Source of the DNA: an uncultured Bacillota bacterium
GTDB lineage: Bacteria; Bacillota; Clostridia; Tissierellales; Tissierellaceae
Assembly (NCBI GenBank): GCA_937951995.1
Contig: CALGAG010000138.1
Span: 1-6,728 of the forward strand
DNA: 6,728 nucleotides
Direction: 5' to 3'
Under the pieces are notes generated by a model. The model had not been told where the DNA came from, made no database searches, and worked only from the letters and a program-made list of their open reading frames with translations. Positions 1 through 4,973 of the stretch are shown in pieces. Within the stretch, counting starts at the first letter, position 1. The number at the start of each line of letters is the position of its first letter. A program made the position numbers and the translations under genes.

Positions 1-181
1 ACATCGTAGAAACCAATAAACATCATTTCAAATTCGGGCATCTTTGATGCTTGTTTAGGTGTTTTTGTTTATTTCAAGCGAGAATGCAATTATGCAAGAT
101 TCTCACCTAACTGAGGAGATGAACAAAATGGCTCAATTAAATACTACACTGGATACTGAACTTTTGCACGGACTTTTTACA
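1..181 (+). mobile_element. Truncated left end of an IS256-family insertion sequence
   Basis: This stretch holds the 5' noncoding region and first codons of an IS256-family transposase gene. The reading frame from 128 begins MAQLNTTLDTELLHGLF, which resembles the usual N-terminus of clostridial IS256-group transposases, and a good ribosome binding site (GAGGAG, about 114-119) precedes it. The leader contains two small hairpins, GCATC/GATGC at 38-50 and GAGAAT/ATTCTC at 80-104. The similarity stops near 178-185, where unrelated sequence with the next gene's promoter begins. I could not identify a terminal inverted repeat, and the element may extend left of the window, so the left boundary is unknown. 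Family assignment is from recalled N-terminal similarity only. Confidence 0.55.
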
Positions 182-195
182 ATAGTATCTAAACC

Positions 196-219
196 TGTAC
201 GCCTTGTACAACATGTACA
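196..219 (+). promoter_or_regulatory. Three TGTAC repeats at 9-bp spacing: candidate operator
   Basis: TGTAC occurs at 196-200, 205-209 and 214-218, each start exactly 9 bp after the previous one. The second and third copies are complete TGTACA palindromes (205-210 and 214-219). They cover the -35 box and much of the spacer of the promoter in front of the toxin-antitoxin-like pair. A repressor bound here would block RNA polymerase. Autorepression by the antitoxin is the usual arrangement for such pairs, but which protein binds is inference. Confidence 0.5.
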
Positions 220-232
220 CTTATGTTATAAT
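204..232 (+). promoter_or_regulatory. Sigma-A-type promoter of the HicBA-like unit
   Basis: A -35 box TTGTAC (204-209) and a perfect -10 box TATAAT (227-232) are separated by 17 bp. A TGT triplet directly before the -10 box gives an extended -10. Transcription should begin near 239, leaving a leader of about 18 nt before the ATG at 257. The promoter lies just past the breakpoint of the insertion-sequence remnant and overlaps the TGTAC repeats. Confidence 0.75.
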
Positions 233-256
233 TAAAATATGAAAGGAGTTGGTGTT

Positions 257-694
257 ATGGCTAAAACAAAATTAGTCTATGGTGCTGCTGAAGGTCGCTC
301 AATGATCTCACAGATCCAAGGCAAAGTTAAGTTTGGTTATATACCGAGGGTCTTAAACAAGGCCACTCACGAATCCAGCTATATGATGAACCAGAAGATT
401 TTTGAAAGTGTTATTGAGCTTATCAAGGACAAAAATACAATCGAATATGATGAAGATTTAGAGGTTTATACAGCCTATAATACGATAGTTCCGCAGATAT
501 ACGGGGAAGGAGCTACTAAAGAAGAAGCTATAGACCAGATGCTGGAGGGAGCCAAGGAGTTTGCCAAGGACTACGATGAGAATATTGAAGTGTTTTCAGG
601 TGTCCTTAATGGAATTCAGCAATTAATAATTAGCTATATCCTTCTGAATCTGGATGATGAAAACAAGATAAGGGAGATACTAAAGGTTGCCTGA
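257..694 (+). CDS. Putative antitoxin, HicB-like C-terminal region with possible Phd/YefM-like N-terminus
   Basis: A 145-residue soluble acidic protein. I start it at ATG 257 because AAAGGAG (242-248) sits 8 nt before it; the in-frame ATG at 239 lies upstream of that site, at about the predicted transcription start. Residues about 62-105 (IEYDEDLEVYTAYNTIVPQ, then GEGATKEEAIDQMLEGAKEF) resemble the HicB partial RNase H fold, with its two strands followed by the 'G.G.T.EEA' helix. Residues 1-55 (AAEGRSMISQIQGK, later a NQKIFESVIELI helix) loosely recall Phd/YefM DNA-binding domains. The tail 125-145 is hydrophobic then charged. The gene overlaps the next by 8 bp, as expected for an antitoxin-toxin pair. 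Role: probably neutralises the partner and represses the promoter. The assignment is by pattern, not by search. Confidence 0.5.
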   Translation: MAKTKLVYGAAEGRSMISQIQGKVKFGYIPRVLNKATHESSYMMNQKIFESVIELIKDKNTIEYDEDLEVYTAYNTIVPQIYGEGATKEEAIDQMLEGAKEFAKDYDENIEVFSGVLNGIQQLIISYILLNLDDENKIREILKVA

Positions 695-920
695 TTCAGT
701 AACCCAGGGACAGTTTAAAAGATTTCTGAAGAGAAATCAATTTGTCTCAAAGGGGAAGAAGAACAATCTTTATTTTGGTATGCTAGATGGCAAACCCCGT
801 GCAGTCGTTTTTCATTATCATACGGATAATGATATTATACCAACTGGTACTTTGTCTGCAATAGCCAGGTCATTAGAGTTATCCAAGACTGAATTGATTG
901 ATAGAATCAAGGCAAGATAG
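687..920 (+). CDS. Putative toxin, divergent HicA-like small basic protein
   Basis: A 77-residue basic protein starting at TTG 687, inside the end of the upstream gene, with AGGGAG (671-676) 10 nt before it. The layout follows HicA: an N-terminal helix (FKRFLKRNQFV, 10-20), a basic hairpin (SKGKKNNLYF, 21-30), a strand (GKPRAVVFHYH, 35-45), then IIPTGTLSAIARSLELS (50-66), close to the HicA pattern 'ip.GTL..I.rq.gls'. HicA toxins are small double-stranded-RNA-binding-fold ribonucleases that cleave mRNA. The catalytic histidine usually found in 'GSH' before the second strand is replaced here by asparagine (around N27); H43 and H45 remain. It may therefore be a variant nuclease or an inactive RNA-binding member. 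Coupling to the upstream gene supports the pair assignment. Confidence 0.5.
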   Translation: MPDSVTQGQFKRFLKRNQFVSKGKKNNLYFGMLDGKPRAVVFHYHTDNDIIPTGTLSAIARSLELSKTELIDRIKAR

Positions 921-950
921 AGCTGGCAAGGTAGGTTAAGGAGTGATAAT

Positions 951-1541
951 TTGAAAAAGATCAAGGTTTTTTCGGACTTTGCATGTCCATTTTGCTATAT
1001 AGGTTTTTCAATAGCTGAAAAACTGGTTAAGGAGAATTCAGAAGTGGAGTTCCACTGGTATCCTTATGAGTTGGATTCTGATGCTCCTGAGGAAGGTACA
1101 TCTCTGGAGGATGCGATTCCAAAGGAACAGATAGATATGGCATACAGAAGAATTGAGAGGTTGGGTTCGGAGTATGGTCTTGTCTATACCAATAAAACTA
1201 CTAAATTCAATACCGGTCTCTTGCACAGGGCTGCCTTGTACGCACAGGAGGTAGGAAGCTTTTACCCATTTGCCAAGGAAGCTTTCAAGGCAATATTTGA
1301 GGAGGGAAAGAATGTTGCTTTGAAGGAGGTTGTTAATCAAATAGGATTTGATGCTGGATTGAACATTCATGAAATGATAGAGGCAATTGAAGCAGGAGAG
1401 TTTGAAGAAATGATGGAAGAATCCAGGGTCCTTGCTGTAGCCCATGAGATAGAGAGTGTCCCTACCTTCATAAGGGAGGACGGGAATAAAATAACTCTTC
1501 TTAAGGGATATGATAAATTCAGGAAGGACCTCCTGGACTAG
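951..1541 (+). CDS. DsbA-family thiol-disulfide oxidoreductase, FrnE type
   Basis: A 196-residue thioredoxin-fold protein. The first strand KKIKVFSDFA leads to the active site CPFC (C12-C15), followed by Y and the helix of the thioredoxin fold. WYPYELDSDAPEEG (about 36-49) matches the 'pfeLdP..p' signature of the FrnE/2-hydroxychromene-2-carboxylate isomerase-like branch. A helical insert follows, and the cis-proline lies in SVPTF (P171). There is no signal peptide, so it should act in the cytosol, reducing or isomerising disulfides or responding to oxidative stress; the substrate is unknown. The start is TTG 951 with TAAGGAG (937-943) ahead of it. It lies 30 bp after the toxin-like gene with no terminator between, so it is probably co-transcribed, and a strong terminator follows. 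It is slightly shorter than typical FrnE proteins. Confidence 0.88.
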   Translation: MKKIKVFSDFACPFCYIGFSIAEKLVKENSEVEFHWYPYELDSDAPEEGTSLEDAIPKEQIDMAYRRIERLGSEYGLVYTNKTTKFNTGLLHRAALYAQEVGSFYPFAKEAFKAIFEEGKNVALKEVVNQIGFDAGLNIHEMIEAIEAGEFEEMMEESRVLAVAHEIESVPTFIREDGNKITLLKGYDKFRKDLLD

Positions 1542-1552
1542 CATATTATGTG

Positions 1553-1600
1553 ACGCCCATTAAGGTATATAGATGGACCTTAATGGGCGTTTCTATTTTT
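1553..1600 (+). terminator. Rho-independent terminator after the DsbA gene
   Basis: ACGCCCATTAAGGT (1553-1566) pairs perfectly with ACCTTAATGGGCGT (1577-1590), giving a 14-bp stem with a 10-nt loop. A T-rich tail TTCTATTTTT (1591-1600) follows. It lies 11 bp after the stop codon and closes the HicBA-like/DsbA unit. Confidence 0.92.
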
Positions 1601-1642
1601 CAAAGGCTATTTGAAATTCGAAGCTAACTCTAAAGCGTATCA

Positions 1643-1651
1643 TGGTATAAT
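1643..1651 (+). promoter_or_regulatory. Extended -10 promoter of the GH18 gene
   Basis: TGGTATAAT gives a perfect TATAAT box with an upstream TGN. No good -35 box lies at 16-18 bp. A TTGAAA at 1611-1616 is too far away (29 bp). Transcription would begin near 1658, very close to the ribosome binding site AGGTGGTG at 1658-1665, so the call is tentative. Confidence 0.4.
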
Positions 1652-1670
1652 AAAACCAGGTGGTGAAAAA

Positions 1671-3323
1671 ATGAGGAAAATACTATCCATGTTAATTGGT
1701 TTGCTTATGGTTTTCTTTATAGGATATACAATTTATACGGAATTTAATGAAGTCCAGGATAATGATATTATTGAAAGTGATGAGTTTTTTGTTCTCCTTG
1801 AAGACATGAAGCTTATTGAAGCTGAAGATTACATCTATATTGATGATCAGATCCACTTTTCAGTACATTTTTTAAAGGATTTTGTGGATCAGAATCTCTT
1901 TTATGATGAAAATGAGGATGTCCTGGTTTTTACTGACGATAGTAGAGTGGGAAGATTCTATCCGGATAGTCAAAGTGGAACAATGAATGGCAAGGAAATC
2001 TTGCTAAAATCACCCATAAAGATTGTTGATAAGGATACATTTATTCCATACGACCTGATCAGGGAATTATACAGTGAAAGGTTGGAGTTTTATTGGAACA
2101 ATAGCTCCTTGGTTATTGACTTCAAGAAGTATGATTACCTGGAAGGAGAAATCTTGGAAGATTCATATCTTTATTCCAGTCCACACAAGAGAGCACCACT
2201 AATTGGGGAAGGTCTTGTAGAGGGTGACAGGGTTATTGTTTTTTCAGAGGACAGGTCTTGGTATAAGGTCAGAACAAATGAGGGTCTGGTTGGATACGTT
2301 ATGGGAGAGTCAATACTTATTGAATACGGTAAGAACAGATTCAAAAGAAGTGTTGACAGGGAAGAGGGGACCAATTCTGGTGATCCTGGTATGATAAATC
2401 TTACATGGGACTATACATACGGTCCAATGAGAAACATGGATGCAGCTCCAGACATGAAAGGGGTTAATGTAGTTTCACCAACATGGTTTGATGTTTCTGA
2501 TGAGAATGGCAGTATCTATGATAAGGGGAATTTAGATAACTCTATTCTCTACAAGAATGCTGGCTATGAGCTATGGCCAGCTGTCACCAATTCCTTTGAT
2601 CCTGGAATGACCAGTGTCTTTCTTAGATCCAGCGAATCAAGGGAAAGGATAATAAATGACCTGTTGGACTTGTACAAGTATTACAAGGTTGACGGAATCA
2701 ACATAGATTTTGAGAACATATACTACGAGGACAGTGACCACCTTACTCAATTTGTGAGAGAACTCTACCCGGTCTTCAAGGACCAGGGGATGAAGGTTTC
2801 AATGGATGTCACAGCGATTTCTACAAGTCCAAACTGGTCAATGGTCTATGACAGGAAAAGGCTCCAGGAGTCCCTGGATTATGTTGTCCTAATGGCCTAT
2901 GACCAGCACTGGGCAGCCAGCCCTGTAGCTGGATCGGTTGCCCAGTATTGGTGGGTGGAGGAGTCAGTATCCAGGATTTTGGAACAGGTTCCTGCTGAAA
3001 AGCTGGTGCTTGGAATGCCATTTTACTCAAGGGTATGGGATGTGAATGATGATGGGGTTTCCTCACAAGCAGTAACAATGAGTACTGCCTTGGAGTTTAT
3101 TGAGAAGAATAATATCCAGGCGGTCTGGGACGAGGCAAGCCAGCAATACTATGGAGATACCAAGGTAGGGGAAACAACCAGGAAGATTTGGTTGGAGGAC
3201 GAAAACTCATTGTACTACAAGGTATCATTGGTTCATAAATATAATCTGGCTGGAATTGCCACGTGGAGAAAGGGATTTGAGATACCATCTGTATGGGAAG
3301 CTTTGGATGGTTATTTGAACTAA
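1671..3323 (+). CDS. Membrane-anchored glycoside hydrolase family 18 protein with SH3 domain
   Basis: A 550-residue protein from ATG 1671, chosen because AGGTGGTG lies just before it and MRKILSMLIGLLMVFFIGYT then forms a typical signal or anchor segment. An upstream in-frame TTG at 1611 would add 20 residues in front of that segment and has no ribosome binding site. Residues about 40-153 look like a copper-amine-oxidase N-terminal-type repeat region; about 157-217 is a bacterial SH3 domain (LYSSP, GDRVIVFSEDRSWYKVR, GLVGYV); about 240-550 is the GH18 barrel. The catalytic strand reads DGINIDFE (341-348), with E348 the general acid. MAYDQHW (408-414) and GIATWRKG (528-535) are further GH18 strands. 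The layout resembles clostridial cell-wall or spore-cortex N-acetylglucosaminidases of the YaaH/SleL/YdhD kind, so it probably cleaves peptidoglycan outside the membrane. It is coupled to the next gene. The exact substrate is inference. Confidence 0.9.
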   Translation: MRKILSMLIGLLMVFFIGYTIYTEFNEVQDNDIIESDEFFVLLEDMKLIEAEDYIYIDDQIHFSVHFLKDFVDQNLFYDENEDVLVFTDDSRVGRFYPDSQSGTMNGKEILLKSPIKIVDKDTFIPYDLIRELYSERLEFYWNNSSLVIDFKKYDYLEGEILEDSYLYSSPHKRAPLIGEGLVEGDRVIVFSEDRSWYKVRTNEGLVGYVMGESILIEYGKNRFKRSVDREEGTNSGDPGMINLTWDYTYGPMRNMDAAPDMKGVNVVSPTWFDVSDENGSIYDKGNLDNSILYKNAGYELWPAVTNSFDPGMTSVFLRSSESRERIINDLLDLYKYYKVDGINIDFENIYYEDSDHLTQFVRELYPVFKDQGMKVSMDVTAISTSPNWSMVYDRKRLQESLDYVVLMAYDQHWAASPVAGSVAQYWWVEESVSRILEQVPAEKLVLGMPFYSRVWDVNDDGVSSQAVTMSTALEFIEKNNIQAVWDEASQQYYGDTKVGETTRKIWLEDENSLYYKVSLVHKYNLAGIATWRKGFEIPSVWEALDGYLN

Positions 3324-3336
3324 AGGAGGATGTGAA

Positions 3337-3870
3337 ATGAAGCTTGGGAAAATCAGCATTACAATAAAACAGGGTGATATAACGGATGAGAAAGTTGATG
3401 CAGTTGTAAATGCAGCAAACAACACCTTACTAGGTGGAGGCGGAGTCGATGGTGCAATACACAGAAAAGGTGGACCCTCAATACTGGAACAGTGCAAAAA
3501 GCATTCTGGCTGTCCAACTGGCGAGGCTAGAATCACAACAGCAGGAAACCTGCCCTGCAGATACGTTATACATGCTGTTGGCCCAATCTACTCCAGAGGG
3601 GACGGAATGGCGGAAGAGCTTCTGTATAGAGCCTATTACAACTCCATGAAACTGGCAGATGAGTATGGTTTAAGATCAATATCTTTTCCATCCATTTCAA
3701 CTGGAGCCTACGGATACCCGGTAAAAGAGGCTGTTAGGGTAGTTTTTAGGGCATTGGAAGACTATTCTAGTCTGGATACAAAATTGGAGAGGATTAATCT
3801 AGTATTATTTAGTGAAGGTGACCTCCAGGTCTACAAAGATTATTTCAACACTTTACTCTCAGAAAAATAA
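3337..3870 (+). CDS. Macrodomain protein, ADP-ribosyl hydrolase / O-acetyl-ADP-ribose deacetylase type
   Basis: A 177-residue single macrodomain. Motifs in order: QGDIT (12-16), VDAVVNAANNTLLGGGGVDG (20-39), AIHRKGGP (40-47), CPTGEARITTAGNLP (59-73), VIHAVGP (77-83) and the phosphate loop SISTGAYGYP (119-128). NAAN, GGGGVDGAIH and STGAYGYP are the marks of the MacroD/YmdB class, which binds ADP-ribose and removes O-acetyl groups or ADP-ribose from carboxylate side chains; D38 matches the catalytic aspartate of the class. It is cytosolic with no signal. The ribosome binding site AAAGGAGG (3322-3329) overlaps the stop codon of the GH18 gene, and the gap is 13 bp, so the two are co-transcribed and probably translationally coupled. 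A functional link with the exported glycosidase is not evident. Confidence 0.94.
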   Translation: MKLGKISITIKQGDITDEKVDAVVNAANNTLLGGGGVDGAIHRKGGPSILEQCKKHSGCPTGEARITTAGNLPCRYVIHAVGPIYSRGDGMAEELLYRAYYNSMKLADEYGLRSISFPSISTGAYGYPVKEAVRVVFRALEDYSSLDTKLERINLVLFSEGDLQVYKDYFNTLLSEK

Positions 3871-3915
3871 ATTTCCTTAAAAATGAAATATTAAGATAAT
3901 GCAACATTTGATTGG

Positions 3916-3944
3916 TTGACATAAGATTTCATATGTTATATCAT
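3916..3944 (+). promoter_or_regulatory. Sigma-A-type promoter of the phospholipase-C-like gene
   Basis: A perfect -35 box TTGACA (3916-3921) is followed after 17 bp by TATCAT (3939-3944). Transcription would begin near 3951, about 25 nt before the GTG start. No clear terminator lies between the macrodomain stop and this promoter, so some read-through is possible. Confidence 0.7.
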
Positions 3945-3975
3945 CAAAGGAGTTGGAAAAACAGGAGAAAAGGGA

Positions 3976-4620
3976 GTGTTTAAAATTTTTGCAGATACTC
4001 ACAAGATAATTGCCTCCAATGTATATGACAATGTTCTACAACATTATGATATAGAGCTGGATAAGGACAAGTTACTCTGGGGCTCCATAGCACCGGATAT
4101 TCTACCTAAGTACAAGCTCATAAGACACTACAGGGATGAGAGCATCAACTACGTTGCATTGGAAATCATGAAAATAATTTTTGTAAGCCGATATATTGAT
4201 TTCAATAGGATAACAGATCCAATAGCCATCAAGATTCTCAGTAAGAAAATAGGAATAGTTTCTCATTATCTTTCTGATTATGTTTGCCTACCACATGCAA
4301 AAAGATGGACCTTCAACGGATCAATGGTTAAGCATATCAGATATGAGTCAAAGCTAAACGATTATGCCCCAAACCATACCTTTAAGAAAAATGTCATTAC
4401 CTTGGATGATCTTGACATTTACAATGAAAATCCAATAAGCCTTCATTCTACTATTAAGAAGTACATCGAGGACGTTGTGGAGGAGTATTTCCAAAACAAG
4501 GGCTTTAAGAATGATCTGGATTTTGCCTTGTCTTTGAATCTTAAGATAACATATTTCATTCTTGATGTAATCAAGGATTACTCAGAGGAGATTCATGAAG
4601 TATTTGCAATGGAGATATAG
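3976..4620 (+). CDS. Zinc-dependent phospholipase C family protein
   Basis: A 214-residue protein starting at GTG 3976, with AGGAG (3963-3967) 8 nt upstream; the first ATG in frame would cut the conserved N-terminus. It shows the core of the zinc-dependent phospholipase C/S1-P1 nuclease fold: H9 in DTHK, GSIAPD (36-41), SHYLSDYVCLPHA (96-108), and H120-x3-E124 in HIRYE. The spacing H97-D101-H107-H120-E124 (4, 6, 13, 4) follows the zinc ligands H118-D122-H128-H142-E146 of Bacillus cereus phospholipase C. Unlike that secreted enzyme there is no signal peptide, and the zinc-binding N-terminal tryptophan made by processing is missing, so it may be cytosolic and act on a different phosphoester. 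Such stand-alone members are common in Clostridia and poorly characterised. It has its own promoter and appears monocistronic. Confidence 0.82.
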   Translation: MFKIFADTHKIIASNVYDNVLQHYDIELDKDKLLWGSIAPDILPKYKLIRHYRDESINYVALEIMKIIFVSRYIDFNRITDPIAIKILSKKIGIVSHYLSDYVCLPHAKRWTFNGSMVKHIRYESKLNDYAPNHTFKKNVITLDDLDIYNENPISLHSTIKKYIEDVVEEYFQNKGFKNDLDFALSLNLKITYFILDVIKDYSEEIHEVFAMEI

Positions 4621-4636
4621 TATTTATAAATAACTA

Positions 4637-4665
4637 TTGACAAGCACAACCTAAGTCTATATACT
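4637..4665 (+). promoter_or_regulatory. asnA: Sigma-A-type promoter of the T-box/asnA unit
   Basis: TTGACA (4637-4642) and TATACT (4660-4665) are 17 bp apart, close to consensus. Transcription should begin near 4672, just ahead of the T-box leader. The promoter starts 17 bp after the stop of the preceding gene, and no terminator is visible between them. Confidence 0.85.
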
Positions 4666-4678
4666 AACATATAAGTTA

Positions 4679-4943
4679 ATACACTACATTGAAGGGAAGA
4701 GTAGTGCAGGAAATAAGTTTAAGCGATTCAGGGACGGTGGGAGCCTGATACGAAAGCTTGCATGAAGAACAGCCCGGAGTATCTGATCGAAAGACGATGT
4801 CTAGTAGACTCAGACGGTATAGCCCGTTACAAGCTATGACGTATCGATTAATTTCTGTACGGAATGAGAGAGCATTATTGCTAATTTAGGTGGTACCGCG
4901 AAAGTAACCTTTCGTCCTTTATATGAGGACGGAAGGTTTTTTT
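4679..4943 (+). promoter_or_regulatory. T-box riboswitch, asparagine (AAC) specifier
   Basis: A complete tRNA-sensing leader fills the long gap before asnA. The AGTA loop-E motif is at 4700-4703, and GTGCAGG (4704-4710) pairs with CTTGCAT (4757-4763). The distal stem is CAGG/CCTG (4729-4732 with 4744-4747), enclosing GACGGTGGGAG. On the 3' side, GAAG-AAC-A puts the specifier AAC at 4768-4770, followed by purine A4771 and a GGG/CCC helix (4694-4696 with 4773-4775). The T-box AGGTGGTACCGCG is at 4888-4900. CGAAAG (4899-4904) pairs with CTTTCG (4909-4914), and AGG (4888-4890) with CCT (4916-4918), to form the antiterminator. Uncharged tRNA-Asn should stabilise this and turn on asnA when asparagine is scarce. 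Confidence 0.96.
4906..4943 (+). terminator. T-box-controlled leader terminator
   Basis: AACCTTTCGTCCT (4906-4918) pairs with AGGACGGAAGGTT (4926-4938) with one G-U wobble and a 7-nt loop, followed by seven T residues (4937-4943). Its 5' arm overlaps the 3' arm of the antiterminator (4909-4918), so the two structures exclude one another. Confidence 0.95.
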
Positions 4944-4973
4944 AATACAAAAAATAACAAGGGAGTGATAAGA

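Larger units (their letters stand above)
128..235 (+). pseudogene. IS256-family transposase, N-terminal remnant (about 18 codons)
   Basis: An ATG at 128 with a well-placed GAGGAG opens a 35-codon frame that closes at TAA 233-235. Only about the first 18 residues look like an IS256-family mutator-type transposase, whose full length is about 400 residues. The rest of the frame is read-through into the promoter region of the next gene. None of the DDE catalytic domain is present, so it cannot encode an active transposase. The start and ribosome binding site are intact, so a short peptide could still be made, but nothing suggests it has a function. Confidence 0.6.

Noticed and set aside
196..219. 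CRISPR-like short repeat array
   Set aside because: Units are only 5-6 bp with 3-4 bp between them; this is operator scale, not repeat-spacer structure.
239..256. ATG at 239 as start of the antitoxin-like gene
   Set aside because: It falls at the predicted transcription start, and the ribosome binding site AAAGGAG lies downstream of it, serving ATG 257.
1038..1544. 168-codon open frame on the minus strand
   Set aside because: It lies fully opposite the DsbA-family gene, whose CPFC and cis-proline motifs are clear; it has no recognisable domain of its own.
1611..1670. TTG start adding 20 residues to the GH18 protein
   Set aside because: No ribosome binding site, overlap with the promoter, and it would bury the signal or anchor segment that begins properly at ATG 1671.
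3434..3649. 71-codon frame inside the macrodomain gene
   Set aside because: It is an alternate-frame shadow of a gene with an intact, fully motif-bearing reading frame.
3871..3915. Possible terminator after the macrodomain gene (CTTAA/TTAAG)
   Set aside because: The stem is only about 5 AU-rich pairs with no U-tail.
4923..4973. In-frame ATG upstream of asnA that would add 17 residues
   Set aside because: It sits in the loop of the leader terminator, lacks a ribosome binding site and extends beyond the usual AsnA N-terminus.
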